DNA from: Bacteroidota bacterium
GTDB lineage: Bacteria; Bacteroidota; Ignavibacteria; Ignavibacteriales; Ignavibacteriaceae
Direction: 5' to 3'
Length of the DNA stretch: 64,000 nt
NCBI GenBank assembly: GCA_022573715.1
Contig: JACZTL010000004.1
Span: 62,001 to 126,000 of the forward strand
Part shown: positions 26,716 through 35,666 of the stretch, one piece after another
Layout of the letters: each line of letters opens with the position of its first letter
How positions within the stretch are numbered: position 1 is the stretch's first letter
Notes under the pieces: generated by a model
Told to the model about the DNA's origin: nothing
The model's input: the letters and a program-made list of their open reading frames with translations, nothing else
The model's database searches: none
Program-made: the position numbers and the translations under genes

Positions 26716-29079
26716 ATGCAAAGTTCAAAAGTTGAATCATATGACAAATATAATGATATCCTATCGTTATCCATCTCCTCATCATTAGATTTCCCTAGTA
26801 AATTATGTGAATTTTTAATTATTGAATTTGAATTTGAATCCGCTCTTTTATTCAAAGTAGAAGAAGACAATAATCTTATACTTTTAGGTAAATCTGCAAA
26901 AGCAAAAAAATCATATTCATTAAACAGTAAATATTCATGTTCTGTTTGTAATACACTAAAAGATGATACTGCTTCTATAGTCTTTAACAACCAAGTTGAC
27001 TGCGAAATTAAAGCATCAGATTTTGTGATTTATGAAGGCTGCTTATTTATAAGGGTCACTAATAATGTAAAATTCCTATTTAGAATTGCAAAGAAAACTG
27101 AATTTACAAATGCTGATAAAGACAATATTGAACTAATCGGAAAGTCTCTTAAAAATTATCTTCAAATTTGGAATGGACAAGACTCTTCTGCAGACTTTTC
27201 AATTAGCGAAACCATAACAAACATAACTCACGAATTAAGAACACCGGCGAACAGTATTATGGGTTTTGCTTCACTTTTAGCTGAAGAAAAATTAACGGAA
27301 TCGCAAAAAGAATATTTAATCACATTGAAGCTTAGTGCTAACAAACTTCATTGTTTGATAAATGATTTAATTGATCTGGCTAAACTTGAACGAGGACAAA
27401 TAAAAACAACTACCGAAACTACAGATATTAAAAAACTTATCAACGAAGCCATCAACCAATATTCTGACTTTACAAAAGAAAACAGTATTGAAATTATAAC
27501 AAATTTTGATGACAGCTTAGCATCACCTTTGAATATTAGTGCCGACAAAGTTCGTTTTATTTTTTCTACTCTGTTAACTTATTCTCTCAGACAAATGGAT
27601 AAGGGAAAAGTTTCGATTAGTGTTTCATTTAAAAAAGATAATTTACTCAATTTTAAAATAGCAGATACAAGCCAAGGAATTATTGCAAATAATCTTAAAA
27701 AAATATTTGAACCCTTTATACTATCTGAGTTGGCTAATAAAGAAGTTGGCAACGCTACAGGATTGAGTCTACTCCTTGCTAAAAAATTAACCCAGTTAAT
27801 GGGTGGTGAGTTAAACGTATCCAGTTCTGTCGGTAGAGGCACCACTTATGAGTTTAGTCTTTCAGTAGACGCTTTACCATCTATCGAATCTAAAATCAGC
27901 ACCTTACCTAAAACCGGAAAGAAAAACAGAATACTTGTAATTGAAGATGATTACGCAAATTCAAAATTGCTCAGTAATTATTTAAATAAATGGGGTTATG
28001 AACCTGTAATTGTTAATTCAGCAAAGCAGGCTTTAAACGAAATAGATAAAGAAATTTTTCTTGCAGTTCTTATGGATATTATTCTTCCCGATGCAAATGG
28101 ATTTGAATTATTGAAAACAATTAGGGCCCATAAAAATGCGAAGAATACGCCTGTTATTGTTTGTTCAGTAGAAGCCGAACAGCAAAAAGCGTTTTTAATG
28201 GGCGCTGTTGAATATTTTGTTAAACCAATAAAGTACAACTATCTTGTTGAAGTTTTAACTAGCTATAAACTTAAGAAAGACTCTAATATATTAATTGTTG
28301 ATGACGATGAACCTACTTTGAATTTAATAATAGGTGCCATTGAACAAGCCGGGTACAATGCTATTGCCGAATCACATTCTTCTAAAGTTATGGAGATGAT
28401 TGAAAATATTGATTTGGATTTGGCAATAATTGACCTTGATATGCCTGAAATCGACGGTTTTGATTTAATAAAGAAAATTAAAACTAATCCTAAATTTACA
28501 AAACTGCCTATCGTTATTTATACTGGTAAAGAAAACTACAAGGATGATTTGAAAAAAATTGAAGGTATGTTCGCAGATCTGTTAGAAAAAGCAAGCACCA
28601 ATATTGAAGACCTATCCGAAACAATTACTGCAATGATAAACAGCTACGATGAACCCCCTCCGAAAGAAGAAGTAATTGCCGATACGGATTCGGATACAAC
28701 AAAAATTTTATTAGTAGAAGATTACAAACATTCCCAAATTATTGTAACTCGTCTGCTCAAAAAGAATGGTTACGAATCAATTGTGGTTGTTGAGAATGGT
28801 GCTGAAGCGGTTGAGGAAGTTAAAAAACAAAAATTTGATCTCATCTTAATGGATATGCAAATGCCTGTAATGAATGGCTTTGAGGCTACACAAAAAATTA
28901 GAGAAATGCCGGATTATAAAGATACTCCCATTGTTGCTTTAACCGCATTTGCAATGAAAGGTGACAGAGAAAAATGCCTTGACGCCGGAGCAACAGACTA
29001 TATTCCAAAACCTATTGACAGCACCGAGTTTATCGAAAAAGTAAAATATTATACTGATAAGAAAGTGGCTGCTAAATAA
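26716..29079 (+). CDS. Hybrid histidine kinase-like protein with three receiver domains and degenerate ATPase
   Basis: The 787-residue soluble protein has an N-terminal sensor region (about 1-155), HisKA with NITHELRTPANS (His172), an HATPase_c-like region, and receivers with phospho-Asp454 (VLMDIILP), Asp573 (AIIDLDMP) and Asp713 (LILMDMQMP). The HATPase boxes look damaged: the N-box reads STLLTYSL where NLLSNAL is usual, so the magnesium-binding Asn is Tyr289. DTSQGI replaces DTGxGI and the G2 box is NATGLSLLL. The second receiver lacks the usual KP pair near its end (DLLEKAS). It may be a phosphotransfer hub or pseudokinase. gltX follows. Confidence 0.85.
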   Translation: MQSSKVESYDKYNDILSLSISSSLDFPSKLCEFLIIEFEFESALLFKVEEDNNLILLGKSAKAKKSYSLNSKYSCSVCNTLKDDTASIVFNNQVDCEIKASDFVIYEGCLFIRVTNNVKFLFRIAKKTEFTNADKDNIELIGKSLKNYLQIWNGQDSSADFSISETITNITHELRTPANSIMGFASLLAEEKLTESQKEYLITLKLSANKLHCLINDLIDLAKLERGQIKTTTETTDIKKLINEAINQYSDFTKENSIEIITNFDDSLASPLNISADKVRFIFSTLLTYSLRQMDKGKVSISVSFKKDNLLNFKIADTSQGIIANNLKKIFEPFILSELANKEVGNATGLSLLLAKKLTQLMGGELNVSSSVGRGTTYEFSLSVDALPSIESKISTLPKTGKKNRILVIEDDYANSKLLSNYLNKWGYEPVIVNSAKQALNEIDKEIFLAVLMDIILPDANGFELLKTIRAHKNAKNTPVIVCSVEAEQQKAFLMGAVEYFVKPIKYNYLVEVLTSYKLKKDSNILIVDDDEPTLNLIIGAIEQAGYNAIAESHSSKVMEMIENIDLDLAIIDLDMPEIDGFDLIKKIKTNPKFTKLPIVIYTGKENYKDDLKKIEGMFADLLEKASTNIEDLSETITAMINSYDEPPPKEEVIADTDSDTTKILLVEDYKHSQIIVTRLLKKNGYESIVVVENGAEAVEEVKKQKFDLILMDMQMPVMNGFEATQKIREMPDYKDTPIVALTAFAMKGDREKCLDAGATDYIPKPIDSTEFIEKVKYYTDKKVAAK

Positions 29080-29197
29080 ACTACCTCTATTTCAGATATT
29101 ATTTCTATAGTTTGAAACTACTTCGTTGCTTCCAAATAAATCATTATTTTTAGCCGTTTATTTTTATGTTATTAATTATTTTCATTTCTATTTTCTA

Positions 29198-30652
29198 ATG
29201 AGTGATAAAGAAATAAGAGTAAGATTTGCACCAAGCCCCACTGGTTATTTGCACATCGGCGGGTTAAGAACTGCTTTATACAACTATCTTTTTGCTAAAA
29301 ATAAAAAGGGTAAATTTATACTAAGAATTGAAGACACGGATAGAAATAGATATGTTGAAGGTGCCGTTGATAATTTATTATCAACATTAAATTGGGCAGG
29401 ACTGCAAGCTGACGAAGGGCCCAAAAGCAGCGGTGATTACGGTCCTTATCTACAATCCGAAAGACTTGATATTTATAATGAGCATATAAAAAAACTAATC
29501 GTTGATGGAAAAGCTTATTATTGTTTTTGCACACAAGAAAGATTAACAGAATTAAGGGAGAAACAAAAAAAAGAAGTTATTCAAACAAAATATGATAAAC
29601 ATTGTCTCCATTTAACTGAAGATGAAATCATACAAAAGTTAAATGATAAAACTCCTAATGTAATAAGACTTAATATTGAGCCGAATAAAGAAATATTTTT
29701 TAATGATATTATTCGCGGAGAAGTTACTTTTAGTTCTGATACTATTGACGATCAGGTACTTATTAAAAGCGACGGCTTTCCTACTTATCATTTTGCAAAT
29801 GTTGTGGATGACCACTTAATGAAAATTACGCATGTAATTCGCGGTGAAGAATGGATATCATCAACACCAAAACACGTACTACTTTATGATTATTTTAATT
29901 GGGAAAGACCACAGTTCGCCCATCTCCCCCTTCTTCTAAACCCGGATAAATCTAAACTAAGCAAAAGGCAGGGCGATGTTGCTGTTGAAGACTATATGCA
30001 GAAAGGTTATCTGAAAGATGCACTAATTAACTTTATTGCTTTACTAGGCTGGAATGCCGGAGACGACAAAGAATATTATACTATGGATGAACTGATTAAT
30101 GCTTTTAGTCTTGAAAGAGTAAACAAAGCCGGAGCAATTTTTAATCTGGATAAATTAGATTGGCTTAATGCTGAACATTTAAGAAGTACTCCCAACGATA
30201 AAATTCTTATTATGTTAAAAGATGAAATTTCAAAATCTAATTATTCAAACTTTGATTGCACCGATGAATATCTACTTTTGATAATTGAAGCTATGAAAGA
30301 GCGAGTATCTTTTGTTAAAGAATATATTGAAAAATGTCCTTATTTTTTTGAACCACCCATAGAATATGATGAAAAAGTTGTGAAGAAAAGATGGAAAGAT
30401 GACAGTCAAGAACTATTAAAAATATTTTCAAGTAGAATTGAACAACTTGTTAATCCTAGGAAAGAGGATTATGAAAGAATATTAAAAAAATTATGCGAAG
30501 AAAAAGAAATCGGGTTGGGAAGATTAATACATCCACTTCGACTTGCTTTATCCGGTGTCGGGATCGGTCCCGGTATCTTTGACTTAATTTTTATTTTAGG
30601 TAAAGAAGAATCCCTTAAAAGAATAGACAAAGCTTTAGATCAAATTAAATAA
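29198..30652 (+). CDS. gltX: Glutamyl-tRNA synthetase
   Basis: The 484-residue class I synthetase has the HIGH element FAPSPTGYLHIGGLRTALYN close to the N-terminus and the KMSKS element KLSKRQG. The usual GluRS landmarks RIEDTDRNRYVEG, NVVDDHLMKITHVIRGEEW and YDYFNWERPQFAHLPL are present. I place the start at ATG 29198 (MSDKEIRVRFAP). The frame is open further upstream, but that extension is hydrophobic and AT-rich and unlike the family. It charges tRNA-Glu. The presence of GlnS 12 bases downstream suggests that this enzyme is discriminating and does not need to mischarge tRNA-Gln. Confidence 0.95.
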   Translation: MSDKEIRVRFAPSPTGYLHIGGLRTALYNYLFAKNKKGKFILRIEDTDRNRYVEGAVDNLLSTLNWAGLQADEGPKSSGDYGPYLQSERLDIYNEHIKKLIVDGKAYYCFCTQERLTELREKQKKEVIQTKYDKHCLHLTEDEIIQKLNDKTPNVIRLNIEPNKEIFFNDIIRGEVTFSSDTIDDQVLIKSDGFPTYHFANVVDDHLMKITHVIRGEEWISSTPKHVLLYDYFNWERPQFAHLPLLLNPDKSKLSKRQGDVAVEDYMQKGYLKDALINFIALLGWNAGDDKEYYTMDELINAFSLERVNKAGAIFNLDKLDWLNAEHLRSTPNDKILIMLKDEISKSNYSNFDCTDEYLLLIIEAMKERVSFVKEYIEKCPYFFEPPIEYDEKVVKKRWKDDSQELLKIFSSRIEQLVNPRKEDYERILKKLCEEKEIGLGRLIHPLRLALSGVGIGPGIFDLIFILGKEESLKRIDKALDQIK

Positions 30653-30664
30653 TTATAATAAACT

Positions 30665-32359
30665 ATGGAAAACACTAAAGAAAAAAATCAGCTTAATGAT
30701 TTTATCAGGCAGAAGATAAGAAAAGATTTAAAAGAAAATAAAAATGACGGAAGAGTACATACTCGTTTCCCTCCCGAACCAAACGGTTATCTACATATAG
30801 GTCATGCACAGGCAATCTGGTTAAACTTTGGGTTAGCTGAAGAATTTAACGGAATGTGTAACTTAAGATTTGATGATACAAACCCTGAAAAAGAAGAAGT
30901 GGAATATGTCGATTCAATTATGGAAGATATTAAATGGCTCGGCTATGATTGGGATGACAGATTGTATTACGCATCTGATTACTTTGAGCAACTTTACAAT
31001 TACGCAGTTGAACTAATAAAAAAAGGCAAAGCTTACGTAGATAGTTTGACCCCGGAAGAAATTAAAGAATACAGAGGCACTCCGACAGAACCGGGAAAAG
31101 AAAGCCCATACAGAAACAGAACTGTAGAAGAAAATTTAGACCTTTTTGAAAGAATGCGTGCATGGGAATTTGAAGAAGGTAAACACTTACTTAGAGCAAA
31201 AATTGATATGGCATCTCCAAATATGAATTTGCGCGATCCGACTATTTACAGAATAAGAAAAGCACATCACCACAGGACAGGAGATGATTGGTGTATTTAT
31301 CCAATGTATGATTTTGCTCACGGACAATCAGATGCTTTAGAAGGAATAACACATTCTATTTGCACATTAGAATTTGAAAACCACAGACCTCTTTATGATT
31401 GGTTCTTGGATAATCTCAGCGTACCTTGCCACCCACAACAAATAGAGTTTGCAAGATTAAACATAAACTACACAGTAATGAGTAAAAGAAAACTTTTAAC
31501 TCTTGTCGACAATAATGTTGTTTCGGGATGGGATGATCCAAGAATGCCTACTCTTTCAGGTTTTAGAAGACGCGGTTATACACCGGAAGCAATTAAAAAT
31601 TTTGTAGAAAGAGCGGGAGTTGCAAAACGTGAAAGTATAATTGATATAGCTTTACTAGAACATAGTATAAGAGAAGATTTAAATAAAAAAACTCAAAGAG
31701 TAATGTCGGTTTTGAATCCGGTAAAAGTAATATTTGATAATTATCCTGAAGATCAATCAGAAGAACTTGATGCTGTTAATAATCCCGAAGACGAAAGTAT
31801 GGGCAAACGAAAAATTACTTTTACAAATGAGATTTATATTGAAAGAGAAGATTTTATGGAAGACCCTCCCAAAAAATTCTTCCGTCTTTCACCAGGCTAT
31901 GAAGTAAGGCTTCGTTATGCATACATTATAAAATGTGTAAGTGTAATAAAGGATGAAAATACAGGTGAAATAAAAGAAATACATTGTACTTATGATCCTG
32001 AAACAAGAAGCGGTACGCCGCAAAGCAACAGAAAAGTAAAAGGCACCATACATTGGGTTTCAGCAAAAAATTCTATCGATGCAGAAGTAAGATTGTACGA
32101 CCGTTTGTTTACGGTAGAAGAACCAACAAAAGATAAAGAAAAAGATTTTATGGATTTCCTTAATCCGGATTCTTTAAAAGTTTTAACTAACTGCAAAGTT
32201 GAACCCTGGTTAAAAGATGCTAAACCTTTAGAAAAATTTCAGTTTGAAAGAAGGGGCTATTTCTGTGTAGACAGTAAAGATTCAAGTTCTGAAAAATTAA
32301 TATTTAATAGAACCGTTCCTTTAAGGGATACTTGGGCCAAGATAGCAAAGAAGCAATAA
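30665..32359 (+). CDS. glnS: Glutaminyl-tRNA synthetase
   Basis: The 564-residue class I synthetase has [21 protein letters not shown] (HIGH element), [12 protein letters not shown], the VMSKRKL element in place of KMSKS, and the C-terminal beta-barrel anticodon-binding domain ([43 protein letters not shown]). Length and motifs match E. coli GlnRS. Direct glutaminylation is thus encoded, placed 12 bases after gltX. Many Bacteroidota have GlnRS, probably acquired from the eukaryote/gamma-proteobacterial pool in the past; nothing here suggests a recent transfer. Confidence 0.95.
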   Translation: MENTKEKNQLNDFIRQKIRKDLKENKNDGRVHTRFPPEPNGYLHIGHAQAIWLNFGLAEEFNGMCNLRFDDTNPEKEEVEYVDSIMEDIKWLGYDWDDRLYYASDYFEQLYNYAVELIKKGKAYVDSLTPEEIKEYRGTPTEPGKESPYRNRTVEENLDLFERMRAWEFEEGKHLLRAKIDMASPNMNLRDPTIYRIRKAHHHRTGDDWCIYPMYDFAHGQSDALEGITHSICTLEFENHRPLYDWFLDNLSVPCHPQQIEFARLNINYTVMSKRKLLTLVDNNVVSGWDDPRMPTLSGFRRRGYTPEAIKNFVERAGVAKRESIIDIALLEHSIREDLNKKTQRVMSVLNPVKVIFDNYPEDQSEELDAVNNPEDESMGKRKITFTNEIYIEREDFMEDPPKKFFRLSPGYEVRLRYAYIIKCVSVIKDENTGEIKEIHCTYDPETRSGTPQSNRKVKGTIHWVSAKNSIDAEVRLYDRLFTVEEPTKDKEKDFMDFLNPDSLKVLTNCKVEPWLKDAKPLEKFQFERRGYFCVDSKDSSSEKLIFNRTVPLRDTWAKIAKKQ

Positions 32360-32429
32360 AGAATATAAGCTTGAATAAGATTTAGATTTGCAGTATTATT
32401 GTTCTTCAAAATTTTAGAAAATAAAATTT

Positions 32430-32491
32430 GCCGAAGTGCTGAAACCTATCCGTCGAAATGTAATGTAGACGGATTGGTAGACACAAGGTTG
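32430..32491 (+). pseudogene. tRNA-Leu 5' fragment split by a short palindromic insertion
   Basis: GCCGAAGTGCTGAAA (32430-32444) and ATTGGTAGACACAAGG (32473-32488) together read as the acceptor strand and D-arm of a bacterial tRNA-Leu, closely matching the intact tRNA-Leu 90 bases downstream. Between them sits a 28-base segment with arms ATCCGTC (32448-32454) and GACGGAT (32468-32474). No anticodon or T-arm follows; the sequence runs into a T-tract. It is thus a non-functional partial copy of a different tRNA-Leu isoacceptor (GACAC rather than GACGC after the D-loop). Confidence 0.6.
32445..32474. repeat. Short palindromic repeat inserted in the tRNA-Leu fragment
   Basis: CCTATCCGTCGAA...TGTAGACGGAT matches the outline of the element at 19283-19334 (CCTGTCCGCCGAA...CGTAGACGGG). 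Removing it restores a continuous tRNA-Leu D-arm, which shows that it arrived after the tRNA copy existed. Confidence 0.55.
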
Positions 32492-32522
32492 TTCTTCATT
32501 TTTTTTTGATATTATTTTTTTT

Positions 32523-32608
32523 GCCGAAGTGGCGAAATTGGTAGACGCGCTGGACTCAAAATCCAGTCTGGCTTAAACCAGGTGCCGGTTCGAGCCCGGC
32601 CTTCGGTA
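32523..32608 (+). tRNA. tRNA-Leu(CAA)
   Basis: The 86-base class II tRNA has the acceptor GCCGAAG/CTTCGGT, D-arm with AATTGGTAGACGCG, anticodon stem CTGGA/TCCAG with loop CTCAAAA (anticodon CAA), variable arm CTGGCTTAAACCAGG, T-arm GCCGGTTCGAGCCCGGC and discriminator A. CCA is not encoded. Confidence 0.95.
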
Positions 32609-32916
32609 CTAAAAACAAGAATGAAAATATTCGTTTAATAGCATTTTTTTATTAAAACTTATTTGATATTTTTTAGGTTGACCTTCGGCTGACAAGCCGG
32701 CCTTTGATACTTCCAAAAAAAAATGTTAGTACTCATTTTTAGCATTTTAAAAATTTGTCAAATAAAGAAAAAATTGTTAATATTGCATATAAGAAATTAG
32801 ACGGTAAGTATAAAGTGTTGTTTGATAAAAAAGATATTGAAATTACTGATTATAAAAAACTAAACTTAAACCTTGGTTTTATTTAGTTTTTTATAATAAA
32901 TAACTGCAATTTTCTC
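32609..32916. other. Gene-poor stretch after tRNA-Leu with a possible tRNA 3' remnant and a tiny ORF
   Basis: At 32694-32711 AAGCCGGCCTTTGATACT resembles the end of the tRNA-Leu just upstream (GAGCCCGGCCTTCGGTACT) with about four differences, and could be a decayed copy or a chance match. A 43-codon frame from TTG 32755 to TAG 32886 has natural composition (YKVLFDKKDIEITDYKKL) but no ribosome site. I do not call it a gene. The rest is AT-rich with no visible feature. Confidence 0.3.
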
Positions 32917-33008
32917 GGGTGATAATCTGGACCTACTATGGAACTATTATCGCCCATTACTGAAAGCGAATCTCGGGACTACCCCCACCGGGATTCGCTT
33001 ATTTTTTT
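32917..33008 (+). ncRNA. Two-hairpin structured element ending in a strong terminator; possible small RNA 3' end
   Basis: GGGTGATAAT (32917-32926) pairs with ATTATCGCCC (32946-32955), with one G-U. Nine bases on, AAGCGAATCTCGG (32964-32976) pairs with CCGGGATTCGCTT (32988-33000) and is followed by ATTTTTTT. The T-run lies on the plus strand, so this terminates plus-strand RNA, yet no plus-strand protein gene ends here. The convergent purD stop overlaps the end. It may be the 3' end of an uncharacterised small RNA, or the trailing structure of the tRNA-Leu transcript. Confidence 0.35.
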
Positions 33009-34279
33009 AATACCCTGTGTGCAATATCCCTTCTATAATACATCCCTTCAAAACTGATTTTGCTTAAATTTTGGTAGACAATACTTTTAACGGATTGATA
33101 ATCTTTATTTAATGTAAAAGCCGTAACGCCCAAAACCCTACCGCCGTTTGTTATAATTTTACCTCCATCTTGTTTTATACCTGCGTGGTAAACAATAATT
33201 GAAGGGTCGGTAATATTATTTAAACCTTTTATCTCAAAGCCTTTTTTGTATTCTTCAGGGTAGCCTTTTGAAGATGCTACCACACAGATTGAACAACCAC
33301 CGTTATAAGTAACTGCTTCTTTATCCAAATTTCCATTTGCTGCAGAATATAAAAGTTTTAAAAAGTCACCGTTTAATAATGGCAAAACGGCTTGTGTTTC
33401 GGGGTCACCGAAACGGCAGTTAAACTCAATTGCTTTTGGTCCTTCATTTGTTATCATCAAACCGGCATATAAACAACCTACAAATTTGTTTCCACTTTCT
33501 CTCATTACTGCTAAAACAGGTCGAATTATTTTAGTTTTTATTTCTTCTAAAATTTCATCAGTTACAACAGGAGCCGGGGAATAAGCACCCATTCCTCCCG
33601 TGTTCAGTCCCGTATCGTTTTCTCCTATTCTTTTATGGTCTTGTGAAGATGGAAGACATATAAAATTCTCTCCGTCAGTAATTGCAAATATTGAAGCTTC
33701 CTCACCAGTTAAAAATTCTTCAACAATTATTTTGTCACATGCACTTCCGTATTTTTTTTGTAAGAATAAGTCATCAAGTCCCTTTAAGGCAGTTTGCAAA
33801 TCTTCACAAATCAGAACACCTTTACCCGCTGCCAATCCGTCAGCTTTTAAAACGCAAGGGTAAGTTGTTTCTTGTAAATATTTTTTTGCTCCTCCGTATT
33901 TATTCGAAGTAAACTCGCGATATTGCGCTGTCGGTACTCCGTTCTCAACCATAATCTTTTTCGCAAAAGATTTCTCCGATTCAATTCTTGCTGCCGACGA
34001 GGACGGACCGAAAACTTTAATTCCTTTATCTCTTAAATAATCACTTAAACCAGCAACCAAAGGTGCTTCGGAACCTACAACTGCAAAATCTATTTCCTTG
34101 TTTTTACAAAAAATGCCGATTGAAGTAAAATCATTTATGCTTAAATTTATATTTGTGCCACACTTCGCTGTACCAGGATTTCCGGGGATAATATAGAGAT
34201 TTGACAAGATTGGACTTTCGCTTATTTTATACGCTAAGGCGTGTTCTCTTCCACCTGACCCGATTACAACAACATTCAT
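32999..34279 (-). CDS. purD: Phosphoribosylamine-glycine ligase
   Basis: The 426-residue ATP-grasp enzyme has IGSGGREHALAYK at the N-terminus, GNPGTA, VLKADGLAAGKGV (ATP-binding), GEEASIFAITDG, LPSSQDHKRIGENDTGLNTGGMGAYSPAP, and the metal-binding GCLYAGLMI...IEFNCRFGDPETQ. It catalyses the second step of purine synthesis in the cytoplasm. I choose ATG 34279 (MNVVVIGSGG). A longer frame exists, but the extra seven residues are not family-like, and this ATG overlaps the glycosyltransferase stop as ATGA, a classic coupled start. A strong plus-strand terminator hairpin abuts its 3' end. Confidence 0.95.
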   Translation of the reverse strand: MNVVVIGSGGREHALAYKISESPILSNLYIIPGNPGTAKCGTNINLSINDFTSIGIFCKNKEIDFAVVGSEAPLVAGLSDYLRDKGIKVFGPSSSAARIESEKSFAKKIMVENGVPTAQYREFTSNKYGGAKKYLQETTYPCVLKADGLAAGKGVLICEDLQTALKGLDDLFLQKKYGSACDKIIVEEFLTGEEASIFAITDGENFICLPSSQDHKRIGENDTGLNTGGMGAYSPAPVVTDEILEEIKTKIIRPVLAVMRESGNKFVGCLYAGLMITNEGPKAIEFNCRFGDPETQAVLPLLNGDFLKLLYSAANGNLDKEAVTYNGGCSICVVASSKGYPEEYKKGFEIKGLNNITDPSIIVYHAGIKQDGGKIITNGGRVLGVTAFTLNKDYQSVKSIVYQNLSKISFEGMYYRRDIAHRVLKK

Positions 34280-35562
34280 TCTACTTCCGTGTTCATACAA
34301 AATTGAAATTCCTTACAAAGCTGTTCGGTTAAGAAATCTCTTCTGTACTGTTGGACAAATTCATCATCCGGTTTTGGAAGTTCATCTTTTTGATACAAAT
34401 CATAAACATTATAAATAGTTTTTTTAATATTATTTATATCAATCGGATCCGTATAAAAAGCAGCACCATATTTTTGTAGAGCATTTTTAGCAGCACCTTC
34501 AGGGACACAAGCAATAATAGGTTTTTTAGCACCAATATATTCATACAGTTTACCAGGCAGTAAAGCATCAATATTTTTCTTATTACCAATCATAAACCAA
34601 CATACATCACTTGAGATAAGCTGCCTTACCGCATCGGAATGTTCGATGTAACCGAAGTCTTTTACAAATTCCTCAAGATGAAGCTTCCTTATCAGTTTCT
34701 GGTTTTCTATTCTTAATAATCCGATAAAATGAAGTTCAATATTTGCAGCTATTTCGGGCTTCTCTAATGAAATTTCTTTAAAAGCTTTCAAAAAATATTT
34801 TGGTGTATTATATTCCATAAAAATACCGGAATAAGCAATTATTAACCTGCTGTTGGTCTTTGCTACAGGCTCTAAGTTTTCAAAATCTTTTGGATCATAA
34901 CCGTGAGATATAATTATAACATCATCGAAAGATAAAAATTTATAAGTATTAAGAAGCTTTTCCTTAATACTTCTGTTTGTCACTGTAATTTTATCAGCTT
35001 CTTTCAAGGCATTATATTCCATTTTTTTGTTCATTGACTTATGGAATAAAGTGGGATAAAAAGAAAAATAACTTTCATACCACAAGTCTCGGTAATCAAT
35101 TACTAATGGAATCCTAAATTCTTTCTTAAGTTCAACTGCCATATTTACAGATGAAAAAGGAGGAGCGGTTACATAAATTATATCAAATTTTTCATTTCTT
35201 AATATCTCCCTTGCTTTTACTAATGCTTTTTTACTCCAGCCGACTTTGTTATCTGGAATAAAAAAAGTTGAACTTATATATGAAAAAAGTTTTCTGATTT
35301 TTTCTCTTGGTATTTTAACAGTGCCGTTCTTTTTTAAGAGCGAATTTATATCGCCGCCGCCAACTCTTACAATATTTACATTGGCATCTTCAACTTCTTT
35401 TAATAAAGAATTATCGTGTGCGTAGTAAGCAATATCAGAAGTGGTGAGAACAGTAGGCTCCCAATTATAATCTTTAAAATATTTTGTAAATTTTAAAGTA
35501 CGCTGAACTCCGCTTAGCCCCATAGGCGGGAAATAATATGAAATGACCAATACCTTATGCAT
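34276..35562 (-). CDS. Glycosyltransferase family 4-type protein
   Basis: The 428-residue protein starts MHKVLVISYYFPPMGLSGVQRT, the N-terminal nucleotide-sugar glycosyltransferase (GT-B) signature, followed by FDIIYVTAPPFSS and VIDYRDLWYE. The C-terminal half has IAYSGIFMEYNTPKYFLKAF and LPGKLYEYIGAKKPIIACVPEG, which contains the donor-binding E of the GT4 family. The family transfers sugars to polysaccharide, lipid or capsule acceptors; the acceptor here is unknown. ATG 35562 is preferred over TTG 35580. The stop overlaps the purD start (ATGA). Such envelope sugar genes are unusual beside purD, and the coupling may be only positional. Confidence 0.87.
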   Translation of the reverse strand: MHKVLVISYYFPPMGLSGVQRTLKFTKYFKDYNWEPTVLTTSDIAYYAHDNSLLKEVEDANVNIVRVGGGDINSLLKKNGTVKIPREKIRKLFSYISSTFFIPDNKVGWSKKALVKAREILRNEKFDIIYVTAPPFSSVNMAVELKKEFRIPLVIDYRDLWYESYFSFYPTLFHKSMNKKMEYNALKEADKITVTNRSIKEKLLNTYKFLSFDDVIIISHGYDPKDFENLEPVAKTNSRLIIAYSGIFMEYNTPKYFLKAFKEISLEKPEIAANIELHFIGLLRIENQKLIRKLHLEEFVKDFGYIEHSDAVRQLISSDVCWFMIGNKKNIDALLPGKLYEYIGAKKPIIACVPEGAAKNALQKYGAAFYTDPIDINNIKKTIYNVYDLYQKDELPKPDDEFVQQYRRDFLTEQLCKEFQFCMNTEVE

Positions 35563-35666
35563 TATTAATATGTACCCCAAAATAAAAAATAGCTACGGTA
35601 TATATATAATAAAAATTGATAATTAAAGAAATTATTGTTCTCATAAAACATCTAAATTTAGCTTTA

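Noticed and set aside
29126-29197. 24-residue upstream extension of gltX
   Set aside because: The extension is AT-rich and hydrophobic, whereas ATG 29198 begins the family-typical MSDKEIRVRFAPSPT.
32755-32886. 43-codon frame from TTG after tRNA-Leu
   Set aside because: No ribosome site and no recognisable family; composition alone is not enough.
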